A stretch of 64,000 nt of DNA. Origin: Roseibium sp. MMSF_3544. GTDB taxonomy: Bacteria > Pseudomonadota > Alphaproteobacteria > Rhizobiales > Stappiaceae. Below are positions 1-7,271 of this stretch, piece by piece. Numbering within the stretch: position 1 is the stretch's first letter; each line of letters begins with the position of its first letter. The notes under the pieces are model-generated. The model made no database searches and had not been told where the DNA came from. It was given only the letters and a program-made list of their open reading frames with translations. The position numbers were made by a program, and so were the translations under genes. Location of the stretch: NCBI RefSeq assembly GCF_030732845.1, contig NZ_JASHKA010000014.1, forward strand, positions 62,001-126,000. The letters run 5' to 3'.

Positions 1-20
1 CCAGAGGGGCAAGGCAGAAA

Positions 21-449
21 GTGAATCCGATACGAGTGGCATCGATCATTGCCGCCCCGGTGGTGGTTGTGGTTGCCGGAACGATGTTTTGGCAAGCGCG
101 GCAGTCCGCTGACGATGTTTTCGTCACACCAGCTGCTCTTGTTCAGGTGAAGGTACCTGAGCTCCCTATGCTGGCGCAGCAGGGCCTAAAGGTATTTGAG
201 GCAAACTGCGCCGCGTGCCACGGTGATCTTGCGGATGGCCGCAGTGACCTCGGACCACCGCTCGTTCACAAAATCTATGAGCCGGGTCATCACGGCGATG
301 CCGCCTTTTATTTGGCGGTGGCACAAGGGGTTCGCGCACATCATTGGCCGTTCGGCAACATGCCGCCGGTGGAAGGGGTCAGCGAGGAAGATGTCGCAAA
401 GATCTTCTTCTTTGTCCGCACGCTTCAGCGGGCGAACGGAATCTATTGA
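21..449 (+). CDS. Small class I c-type cytochrome
   Basis: Electron-carrier protein with one covalent haem, expected in the periplasm or anchored in the inner membrane. A hydrophobic stretch at residues 8-24 acts as signal or anchor. The haem motif CAACH lies at residues 63-67, and a likely axial methionine is Met114 in a GNMPPVEG loop, which is normal spacing for a small class I cytochrome. The start is a GTG about 10 bases after a purine-rich GAGGGG. A second c-type cytochrome follows 17 bases downstream, so the two are probably co-transcribed. The true partner is unknown because the upstream gene is outside the window. Confidence 0.85.
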   Translation: MNPIRVASIIAAPVVVVVAGTMFWQARQSADDVFVTPAALVQVKVPELPMLAQQGLKVFEANCAACHGDLADGRSDLGPPLVHKIYEPGHHGDAAFYLAVAQGVRAHHWPFGNMPPVEGVSEEDVAKIFFFVRTLQRANGIY

Positions 450-466
450 GGGGATCGGTCAAGACC

Positions 467-925
467 ATGAAGACAGGCTTCACATTAACGGTTCTTCTGG
501 CAAGCGGGCTGGGATTGGGAGCCGTCTGGGCGCACAGTGGTGCCACAGGCATCGTCAAGGAACGCATGGACGCAATGACGGAGATTGGCGACAGCGTCAA
601 ATCCGTCGGCCAAATGCTGAAAGGCGAGGCCCCCTACAACCGGGAAAAGATCGCGGATGCCGGACAAGCAATTGCAGGGCACGCCGGACAAGCGCTCACC
701 GATCTGTTTCCCGAAGGAAGTCTGCATACGCCGTCAGAGGCGAGTCCGGAAATCTGGGCGGACTGGGCCGAGTTTTCCAAGATTGCCGGAACCTTGAAGG
801 AATCGGCGGTCGCACTGAGCGATCTTGCCGAAGCAGGCGCGGGTGAAAAAGACATTGCTGCAGCTTTCGGTAATGTGGCCGGGACCTGCAAGGCCTGTCA
901 TGAGGCATTTCGCATCAAAAAATAG
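467..925 (+). CDS. Cytochrome c' / c556 family protein
   Basis: 152-residue secreted cytochrome. It has a signal peptide at residues 1-22 and then a helical body. The haem site CKACH sits at residues 141-145, close to the C terminus, which is the hallmark of the four-helix cytochrome c'/c556 family; these act as electron carriers or bind small gases. The ATG at 467 is chosen because the signal peptide begins there; the same frame stays open upstream but runs over the preceding cytochrome gene. It sits 17 bases after that gene. The physiological partner cannot be told from sequence. Confidence 0.85.
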   Translation: MKTGFTLTVLLASGLGLGAVWAHSGATGIVKERMDAMTEIGDSVKSVGQMLKGEAPYNREKIADAGQAIAGHAGQALTDLFPEGSLHTPSEASPEIWADWAEFSKIAGTLKESAVALSDLAEAGAGEKDIAAAFGNVAGTCKACHEAFRIKK

Positions 926-1067
926 TCTCATTTGACTAATTACGCAGCGTCGTCAACGGTTCGATGCAGCATTCGGCTTGCCACAACCGGCAGCATGTTT
1001 TACCTGACGGTCAAAGCAGCCGTCGGTGAATACTTTGCACGGACAAGGCAAAAGGAGACAACGCGAC

Positions 1068-1688
1068 ATGACCATCCGGTACCACAAGGGTGACCTTCCC
1101 GATCTTCGGGCCTACGAAGCGGTGGATGCGGTTGCGGTCGATTCTGAGACGCTTGGCCTCAATCCGCACCGCGACCGGCTGTGTGTCGTGCAACTGTCTC
1201 CAGGTGATGGCACGGCCGATGTCGTTCAAATTGCGCGTGGTCAGACCGAGGCACCCAACCTTGCAAGACTGTTCACCGACGCGTCCAAGCCAAAGATTTT
1301 CCATTTCGCCAGGTTTGATGTTGCCGTGCTGCGGCACTATCTAGGCATCAAGGTAACGCCCGTCTGGTGCACCAAGATCGCGTCGAAGCTGGTGCGCACA
1401 TATACGGATCGGCACGGTCTCAAGGATATCACGCGCGAACTCCTGGGTGTTGAACTGTCCAAACAGCAGCAAAGCTCGGACTGGGCAGCAGACAAATTGT
1501 CGGACGCTCAGCTGGCTTACGCCGCATCGGATGTTCTGCACTTGCATGCGTTGAAGGAAAAGCTGGAATTCATGCTGCATAGGGAAGAGCGCAGTCATAT
1601 GGCTGAAGCTTGTTTTGAGTTCTTGCCGACCCGCGCTGAGCTCGATCTCAAGGGCTGGGAAGAAAACGACATATTCGCGCATTCCTGA
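1068..1688 (+). CDS. rnd: RNase D-like 3'-5' exonuclease
   Basis: 206-residue DEDD-type 3'-5' exoribonuclease domain, a family that trims RNA 3' ends. Exo I is DSE (Asp25, Glu27), Exo II is the Asp84 region (HFARFD) and Exo III is Tyr151/Asp155 (YAASD), so all four acidic residues are present. The HRDC domains of full-length E. coli RNase D are absent; short single-domain versions are common in alphaproteobacteria. The ATG at 1068 is preceded by AAAGGAGA at 1051, a strong ribosome binding site, so I prefer it to the in-frame start at 1026. It lies upstream of the lpt genes on the same strand. Confidence 0.88.
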   Translation: MTIRYHKGDLPDLRAYEAVDAVAVDSETLGLNPHRDRLCVVQLSPGDGTADVVQIARGQTEAPNLARLFTDASKPKIFHFARFDVAVLRHYLGIKVTPVWCTKIASKLVRTYTDRHGLKDITRELLGVELSKQQQSSDWAADKLSDAQLAYAASDVLHLHALKEKLEFMLHREERSHMAEACFEFLPTRAELDLKGWEENDIFAHS

Positions 1689-1739
1689 TGTGACTGTGTA
1701 TCAGCGGTATCGGGAACCTCACTGTAGTTGGAGACAGGT

Positions 1740-2390
1740 TTGAGTGTGATCAGCGAACATCCGGGAAACATCATCCCCAGCCAGAAGTTCAGCCGTGCTC
1801 AGCGGGCTGCGCACAGGCACAGCGTCATGGTGCGCGTGCTGCGCTGGTTGTTTCCCGGATTTGGTCTTCTGATCCTCGCCGGCATGGTCGGACTGGTGGT
1901 TCTGTTCAACGTGCTGAGCAGCTTTGGCGCCGCCAACGTGATGCTCACCAGCGAGGGGCTGGTCATGGACCATCCGGAACTCTCCGGACATGACGGCGAT
2001 CGCTCCTACAAGGTAACGGCACGCCGGGCCATACAAAGGCTGAGCGACCCGCGGATTATCGATCTGGAAACAATCCGGGCTGATATTGTTCTCAGCAAGG
2101 ATGAAAATGCGCAGATCGTTGCACTCAAAGGCACCTATAATAATGCCGCCGAGACTTTGCGGTTGTTCGAAGGCATCCAGATTGAATGGAGCGAAGGCTA
2201 TCAGGTTGACCTTGTTGAAGTGGATGTCGATCTGAAAGACGGCGGCATGACCACATCGGAGCCTGTCACCATACGCTCTGACCAGGGTCACGTGGTGGCT
2301 GGCAAGCTCTCTTACGATAAGGCCAAGGGGCTCGTCCGGTTTTCGGACGGCGTGAAGATGACCCTAAATCCGGCGGCGGAAGGACAGTAA
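1740..2390 (+). CDS. lptC: LPS export protein LptC
   Basis: Bitopic inner-membrane component of the LPS transport bridge, passing LPS from the LptBFG transporter to LptA. A single membrane segment lies at about residues 36-58, followed by a beta-rich periplasmic domain of the LptC/YrbK type. It precedes lptA by 3 bases and lies in the lptC-lptA-lptB-rpoN order typical of proteobacteria. I place the start at TTG 1740 because GGAG at 1730-1733 is well spaced for it; TTG 1728 and GTG 1746 are alternatives. The N-terminal cytoplasmic stretch of about 35 residues is longer than in E. coli LptC. Confidence 0.85.
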   Translation: MSVISEHPGNIIPSQKFSRAQRAAHRHSVMVRVLRWLFPGFGLLILAGMVGLVVLFNVLSSFGAANVMLTSEGLVMDHPELSGHDGDRSYKVTARRAIQRLSDPRIIDLETIRADIVLSKDENAQIVALKGTYNNAAETLRLFEGIQIEWSEGYQVDLVEVDVDLKDGGMTTSEPVTIRSDQGHVVAGKLSYDKAKGLVRFSDGVKMTLNPAAEGQ

Positions 2391-2393
2391 CAG

Positions 2394-2963
2394 ATGGTTT
2401 TTTTCAAACGTTTCGTGATTGCCTCTTTCGCGACCGTTTTTGCAGCGGCGGCCCAGGCCCAGACTTTTTCAGATTCCTTTGCCGGTTTCGGATCAAACGA
2501 CGGTGAGCCGATTGAGATTGAAGCAAGTGAGCTCAGGGTCGAGGACAACAACAACGTTGCGACATTTGTTGGAGATGTGGTCGTCGTCCAGGGTGAAACC
2601 AGCCTGCAAACCGAGCGGCTGAAGGTCTTTTATGCAGGATCCGGATCGGCTTCCACCAGCGCAAGTGAAGGCGAAGGTGCCGTACAGCAGCGCATTTCCC
2701 GTCTGGAAGCCGAGGGCGGCGTGTTCGTAACGTCCAAGGACCAAACCGCAAAAGGCGATCAGGCAAGCTTCGACATGAACAAGGAAGTCATGATCATGAC
2801 CGGGCGTGAAGTTGTGCTTAGCCAGGGACCGAATGTCGTTGTCGGCAACAAGCTGACGGTCAATTTGAAGACCGGCCAGGCCGATCTGACGGCGGCGAAT
2901 ACGGGTGGTAGCAGCGGACGGGTCAAGGTTCGCATCCTGCCGAACAGCGTACAGGAAGAGTGA
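2394..2963 (+). CDS. lptA: Periplasmic LPS transport protein LptA
   Basis: Periplasmic beta-jellyroll protein that forms the bridge carrying LPS to the outer membrane. The N terminus is a signal peptide with likely cleavage after AQA near residue 22. The body contains OstA-type repeats (ELRVEDNNNVATFVGDVVV and later similar strands) and ends at residue 189, a normal length for the family. The start ATG follows the lptC stop by 3 bases. A short Ser/Ala/Glu-rich loop at about residues 84-98 is an insertion relative to E. coli. Loss would be expected to be lethal or to impair the outer membrane. Confidence 0.88.
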   Translation: MVFFKRFVIASFATVFAAAAQAQTFSDSFAGFGSNDGEPIEIEASELRVEDNNNVATFVGDVVVVQGETSLQTERLKVFYAGSGSASTSASEGEGAVQQRISRLEAEGGVFVTSKDQTAKGDQASFDMNKEVMIMTGREVVLSQGPNVVVGNKLTVNLKTGQADLTAANTGGSSGRVKVRILPNSVQEE

Positions 2964-3044
2964 TTTCGCAAGGCGGTGACTCGACAGCGTGCGGTGCAAA
3001 CCTTATGTGAGGCTTCGGCATATTTTTGGATGGAATTTTGATAA

Positions 3045-3842
3045 GTGAAGAGAACGTCTTCAGATTACAATGGATTGCACGGAAACATGCCGGGACCTGC
3101 TTTGTCTGAAGAGGATCTGTCACACGCACTGGTCGTCGAAGGAATAGGCAAGACTTACGGCCGTCGACAGGTTGTCAAACATGTCAGTCTGACCGTCAAA
3201 CCCGGCGAGTCTGTCGGCCTCCTTGGGCCGAACGGTGCCGGCAAGACCACAACATTTTACATGATCACCGGGCTGATCCGGCCTGACCAGGGCCAGATCC
3301 TGCTCGAGGGGTTCAATATAACCCGGATGCCGATGTATCGCCGCGCGCGACTGGGCATCGGCTATCTGCCGCAGGAAGCGTCCATCTTCCGCGGGCTGAC
3401 GGTTGAAGAAAACATTCGTGCCGTTCTGGAAGTGATAGAACCAAACCGGCAGAAGCGCCGCGAGGATCTCGATTCGCTCCTGGCGGAATTCGGTCTCACG
3501 CACCTGCGCAAATCTCCAAGTATCGCGCTCTCGGGCGGTGAACGCCGCCGCGTCGAGATTGCACGTGCACTTGCAAGCCGGCCCTCCTTCATGCTTCTGG
3601 ACGAACCCTTTGCGGGTATTGATCCGATTGCCGTCGGTGACATTCAGCAACTTGTCCGCCACCTGACGCAGCGCGGTATTGGCGTTTTGATCACGGATCA
3701 CAATGTTCGTGAAACGCTGGGTCTCATTGACCGGGCCTATATTATCGCCAGCGGGGAAGTGCTGACCGACGGGCTGCCCAACGAGATTGTCACGAATCCT
3801 GATGTGCGCAGGCTTTATCTCGGCGAACAATTTACGCTTTGA
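3045..3842 (+). CDS. lptB: LPS export ABC transporter ATPase LptB
   Basis: Cytoplasmic ATPase that powers LPS extraction with LptF and LptG, which are not in this window. Walker A is GPNGAGKT (residues 61-68), the signature is LSGGERRR and Walker B with the catalytic glutamate is [12 protein letters not shown]; the H-loop histidine is in ITDHN. The N terminus has about 27 extra residues before the ABC domain. The GTG at 3045 is given as the start, but ATG 3087 is nearly as good and would remove 14 of them. It lies 81 bases after lptA and upstream of rpoN, the conserved order. Confidence 0.93.
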   Translation: MKRTSSDYNGLHGNMPGPALSEEDLSHALVVEGIGKTYGRRQVVKHVSLTVKPGESVGLLGPNGAGKTTTFYMITGLIRPDQGQILLEGFNITRMPMYRRARLGIGYLPQEASIFRGLTVEENIRAVLEVIEPNRQKRREDLDSLLAEFGLTHLRKSPSIALSGGERRRVEIARALASRPSFMLLDEPFAGIDPIAVGDIQQLVRHLTQRGIGVLITDHNVRETLGLIDRAYIIASGEVLTDGLPNEIVTNPDVRRLYLGEQFTL

Positions 3843-3931
3843 TGACCGATGGCCAGCTAGGGTATAGTGCGAGTCTGCAAGACATAAGCAAAAAGCAGAC
3901 CAACAGAAGCTGACAAGCGCCCGGGAACTAG

Positions 3932-5485
3932 ATGGCCATTTCAACCAAGCTGGAGATGCGGCAAAGCCAGTCGCTGGTTATGACGCCGCAGCTGATGCAG
4001 GCGATCAAGCTGCTCCAGATGTCCAATCTGGATCTGGTTTCCTATGTCGAAACCGAACTGGAGCGCAATCCGCTGCTTGAGAAAGGCGACGGCGAGGTTG
4101 TTGAAGCAAATGGCAGCGAGGCCGCACCGGTTGCTGCGGAACAGGCTGCCGAAGGTGCCCAAACGTCACAGGCGTCAAGCGACGAGCCGAATGCCGGAGA
4201 CTGGATGCAGAACGACCTGGAGACCGGGTCGGAAGCCATAGCCTCGCGCATGGATACGGATCTTGGAAACGTGTTCCCGGATGAACCCGGTGTTCCCGCG
4301 TCTCCGGAACCGGCGCTGCTGAAGTCGGGGGACAGCTACAAGAACGTATCGAGCGGTGGTGCTTCGGAGGACTACAATCTCGAAGCCTTTGTTGCCGAAG
4401 AAGCATCTCTCGGGACGTCGCTCGAAGAACAGATGCACCTGGCGCTGAGCGACGAGGCGGACCGGCTGATCGGCGGTCACCTGATAAACTCCCTCGATGA
4501 AAACGGTTACCTCTATCTCGACCTGCAGGAAACCGCCGAACAGCTGGGTGTGGACCTGGAGCGGGTCGAAAAGGTGCTTAAGGTGCTGCAGTCCTTCGAA
4601 CCGGCGGGTGTGTTTGCCCGTAATCTGGCGGAGTGCCTGAAGCTGCAGTTGATCGACAAAAACCGCTTCGATCCGGCGATGGAAGCCCTTATCGACAACA
4701 TAGAGCTGCTGGCCAAACGCGAATTTCCGGCGCTCAAGAAGATCTGTGGTGTTGATGAAGAAGACCTGGTGGAAATGATCGCCGAAATTCGGGCGCTCGA
4801 TCCGAAACCCGGCAGTGTATTTGGATCGTCGCTCGTACAGCCCGTGGTGCCCGATGTTTTTGTGCGTCCGGCCAATGACGGCACATGGGCGGTAGAACTG
4901 AATTCAGACACTTTGCCCAAGGTTCTGGTCAACCAGACCTACTACGCGAAGGTGATCAAGACGGCGCGCAATGAGACCGAGAAGGAATACCTTACAGAGT
5001 CTCTTCAGACGGCGAACTGGCTCGCAAAAAGCCTGGACCAGCGGGCCAAGACCATTCTCAAGGTTTCAACGGAGATCGTGCGCCAGCAGGACGGTTTTCT
5101 GACCTATGGCATCGAACATCTCCGTCCGCTCAATCTGAAAACAGTCGCCGAAGCGATCGGGATGCATGAATCGACCGTTAGCCGGGTGACGTCCAACAAG
5201 TTCATGGCGACACCGCGCGGGATCTTCGAGCTGAAATATTTCTTCTCTTCCGCCATATCCGCGACGGCAGACGGAGACGCGCACTCGGCGGAGTCGGTGC
5301 GCCACCGCATCCGGCAAATGATCGATGGTGAAGATCCCAAGGCAATCTTGTCGGATGACACGATTGTCAAAATTCTCAAGGGAGACGGGGTCGATATCGC
5401 GCGCAGAACAGTGGCGAAGTATCGCGAAGCGATGAAAATCGGCTCCTCTGTGCAGCGAAGGCGTGAGAAAAACGCAAAACTTTAG
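3932..5485 (+). CDS. rpoN: RNA polymerase sigma-54 factor
   Basis: Sigma-54, directing RNA polymerase to -24/-12 promoters that need AAA+ activators, typically for nitrogen, C4-dicarboxylate or motility genes. Region I is the Gln/Leu-rich N terminus (QSLVMTPQLMQAIKLLQMS), region II is acidic, and the C terminus carries the RpoN box ARRTVAKYRE, so the protein is complete at 517 residues. It follows lptB by 89 bases and precedes hpf and ptsN, the classic rpoN neighbourhood. The stop codon TAG at 5483-5485 is partly formed by the left end of an inverted repeat (see 5484-5747). Confidence 0.96.
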   Translation: MAISTKLEMRQSQSLVMTPQLMQAIKLLQMSNLDLVSYVETELERNPLLEKGDGEVVEANGSEAAPVAAEQAAEGAQTSQASSDEPNAGDWMQNDLETGSEAIASRMDTDLGNVFPDEPGVPASPEPALLKSGDSYKNVSSGGASEDYNLEAFVAEEASLGTSLEEQMHLALSDEADRLIGGHLINSLDENGYLYLDLQETAEQLGVDLERVEKVLKVLQSFEPAGVFARNLAECLKLQLIDKNRFDPAMEALIDNIELLAKREFPALKKICGVDEEDLVEMIAEIRALDPKPGSVFGSSLVQPVVPDVFVRPANDGTWAVELNSDTLPKVLVNQTYYAKVIKTARNETEKEYLTESLQTANWLAKSLDQRAKTILKVSTEIVRQQDGFLTYGIEHLRPLNLKTVAEAIGMHESTVSRVTSNKFMATPRGIFELKYFFSSAISATADGDAHSAESVRHRIRQMIDGEDPKAILSDDTIVKILKGDGVDIARRTVAKYREAMKIGSSVQRRREKNAKL

Positions 5486-5747
5486 GGTCAGGACCCATTA
5501 ATTTGGTTGAACTGGCGCAGCAAACGGCGATGAGCTGCCAGGAAAAGCGCGACAAGCGGGCTTCAGGCCCGGTTGAGCGGTTTGACGCGGCAGATTGAAG
5601 CCGTTTTTGCGTCCTGCAGGATAGGGTGAATTTGCCCGGCAACATCGTTGCAAATCTTTGGAAACCGGACGGTTTCCTGCAGTTTTGCGCCTCGTATCCG
5701 AACAAATTCATCCCTACCAATTCAGCCAATTAATGGGTCTTGACCCT
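5484..5747. repeat. Element bounded by 22-bp inverted repeats
   Basis: The left arm at 5484-5506 and the right arm at 5726-5747 are inverted copies of AGGGTCANGACCCATTAATT, differing at one position plus a one-base insertion. Each arm is itself palindromic (GGGTC, two bases, GACCC). About 220 bases lie between them, with no convincing ORF. No target-site duplication is visible. A third, diverged single arm occurs at 32624-32643. In both places the arm overlaps the TAG stop of a gene. It could be a MITE-like or REP-type element, or a 3'-end or terminator structure. Confidence 0.6.
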
Positions 5748-5874
5748 GGTGTGCAGGCAACAAAACTGCGCGTCTGGTGACACTATGAGTTGAAGTGTTT
5801 CGAGCTTTGAGTGGAAACAATTCCTTGCTTATCCACCATTCTTCCCAAGCGGTTGCTGACCTATTTATTTAGAA

Positions 5875-5903
5875 TTGACAGTTTGCGTTAGCGCAATTAT
5901 AGC
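5875..5903 (+). promoter_or_regulatory. Sigma-70-type promoter of hpf
   Basis: TTGACA at 5875-5880, a 17-base spacer and TATAGC at 5898-5903. The -35 is a consensus match and the -10 is close. The spacer contains the palindrome TTGCG-N4-CGCAA (5883-5896), which could be an operator. The hpf start lies about 130 bases downstream. Confidence 0.6.
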
Positions 5904-5966
5904 ACCGCCCTCATGACGTAATCAGGGGATGGCGCCGAGGCGCTGACTGGTCCATTCTGTGGGCCT

Positions 5967-6003
5967 GAGACGTTTCGCGTCTCAACACCGGCAAGTGCCG
6001 GTG
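5967..6003 (+). other. Tandem stem-loops in hpf 5' leader
   Basis: Two perfect small hairpins lie side by side: GAGACG/CGTCTC (5967-5972 with 5978-5983) and CACCGGC/GCCGGTG (5986-5992 with 5997-6003). They sit 33 bases before the hpf ATG and have no T-run, so they look more like mRNA leader structures than a terminator. Confidence 0.45.
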
Positions 6004-6036
6004 ATTTATCGGTCATTAGAAAAAGAAGAGGTCCCC

Positions 6037-6624
6037 ATGGCTTTGCGGATTTCGGGTAAAAATGTTGATGTGGGCGATGCACTGCGCGAGCACATTACCG
6101 ACCGAATCGATGATGCCCTGTCGAAGTATTTCACGGGCGGATTCACAGGCCACGTTACGCTGAGCAGGGAGGGCACCGGCTTCAAGTCCGAATGCAGCCT
6201 GCACTTGGACACTGGAATCGTGCTACAGGTGTCTGCGCAGGATCAGGATCCGCGCAACAGTTTCGATTCCGCTGCGGACAAGATCGAAAAGCGGCTGCGC
6301 CGCTACAAGCGCAAGCTAAAGGATCACCATAGCCACAACGGCAACGGCCGTGAGGCATTTGAAGCGGCTTCTTACGTTTTGGCGTCACCGGACGAAGACG
6401 AGGAAGTCCCGGCGGATTTCAATCCGCTCGTCATTGCCGAAACGTCTGCCAAGGTGAAAACCATGACAGTCGGCATGGCGGTGATGGAGCTGGACCTGAC
6501 CGAAGCCCCGGTCGTCATGTTCAAAAATGCGGCAAATGGTGGTGTAAACGTTGTTTATCGCAGGCCGGATGGCAATATAGGGTGGATAGACCCGGCGTTG
6601 GTGGCCGGAGAGGCCGCCGAATAA
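6037..6624 (+). CDS. hpf: Long-form ribosome hibernation promoting factor
   Basis: Binds the 30S subunit and drives formation of inactive 100S ribosome dimers in stationary phase or stress. Residues 1 to about 105 form the S30AE/RaiA domain. A linker follows, and residues about 135-190 are the C-terminal dimerisation domain (MTVGMAVMELDLTEAPVVMF), so this is the long form. ATG 6037 is chosen because AAAAGAAGAGG lies just upstream and the family consensus (ALRISGKNVDV) starts there; the frame is open to 5959. It sits between rpoN and ptsN, as in many proteobacteria. Confidence 0.93.
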   Translation: MALRISGKNVDVGDALREHITDRIDDALSKYFTGGFTGHVTLSREGTGFKSECSLHLDTGIVLQVSAQDQDPRNSFDSAADKIEKRLRRYKRKLKDHHSHNGNGREAFEAASYVLASPDEDEEVPADFNPLVIAETSAKVKTMTVGMAVMELDLTEAPVVMFKNAANGGVNVVYRRPDGNIGWIDPALVAGEAAE

Positions 6625-6637
6625 AAATGATGCGGAA

Positions 6638-6667
6638 GAAGCCGGTTTCCATGCCGAGGCCGGCTTC
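6638..6667 (+). other. Stem-loop between hpf and ptsN
   Basis: Perfect 8-bp stem GAAGCCGG (6638-6645) with CCGGCTTC (6660-6667) and a 14-base loop. There is no T-run after it, so it may stabilise the upstream mRNA or separate hpf and ptsN expression rather than terminate. Confidence 0.4.
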
Positions 6668-6687
6668 CGAAACTTGTAGGCAAACTA

Positions 6688-7155
6688 ATGGATCTTAGCG
6701 ATCTTCTGGGTAAGGCTGCGGTTGTTGCCGGGCTGAAAGCCAAAAGCAAGAAACAGGCAATACAGGAACTGTCCGCCCGAGCGGCAGAACTTACCGGTCT
6801 CTCGGAACGCGAAATCTTCGACACCTTGCTTCAGCGTGAGCGCCTTGGTTCGACTGGCGTCGGGCACGGGATTGCGATTCCGCACGGCAAGCTGACGCGT
6901 CTTGACCGTCTTGTGGGCCTGTTTGCGAAGCTGGACAAACCGGTTGATTTCGACGCGCTGGACGACGAACCGGTCGACCTCGTGTTTTTGCTGTTGGCGC
7001 CGGAAGGAGCCGGTGCAGACCATCTCAAGGCACTTGCACGCATTGCTCGCCAGTTGCGTGACGGTACGATCACGCAAGGCATTCGGTCGTCAATGGATGC
7101 AGAAGAGATCTACGGTTACCTGACGCAACCGCTGGCATCTTCCAACGCTGCCTAA
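6688..7155 (+). CDS. ptsN: Nitrogen PTS IIA protein
   Basis: EIIA-Ntr phosphocarrier of the regulatory nitrogen phosphotransferase system (PtsP-NPr-PtsN). It senses metabolic state and modulates potassium transport and kinases rather than sugar uptake. The phosphorylated histidine is His66 in GVGHGIAIPHGK, and the 155-residue length is typical. It lies 63 bases after hpf, downstream of rpoN, the standard location. Transcription ends at the strong hairpin at 7213-7242. Confidence 0.93.
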   Translation: MDLSDLLGKAAVVAGLKAKSKKQAIQELSARAAELTGLSEREIFDTLLQRERLGSTGVGHGIAIPHGKLTRLDRLVGLFAKLDKPVDFDALDDEPVDLVFLLLAPEGAGADHLKALARIARQLRDGTITQGIRSSMDAEEIYGYLTQPLASSNAA

Positions 7156-7212
7156 TCGGTTTAGGTCAAAGCCCTTATGGCAGACTTTGATGGCATGCCC
7201 TGATTGCCAAAC

Positions 7213-7242
7213 AAAAAAAGACCGGCTTTTGCCGGTCTTTTT
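7213..7242. terminator. Bidirectional rho-independent terminator
   Basis: AAGACCGGC, a four-base TTTT loop and GCCGGTCTT, with an A-run before and a T-run after. It therefore works in both directions and separates ptsN (plus) from opgH (minus). Confidence 0.85.
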
Positions 7243-7271
7243 CGTTGGTGCTGCTTGCAGAGACAGCAGGA

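Larger units (their letters stand above)
5748..6036 (+). other. hpf leader region
   Basis: Intergenic stretch between the repeat element and hpf. It has no ORF I would call. It is locally AT-rich around 5860-5905, where a sigma-70-type promoter is visible, and it carries two adjacent stem-loops at 5967-6003 just before the hpf ribosome binding site. Confidence 0.6.
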
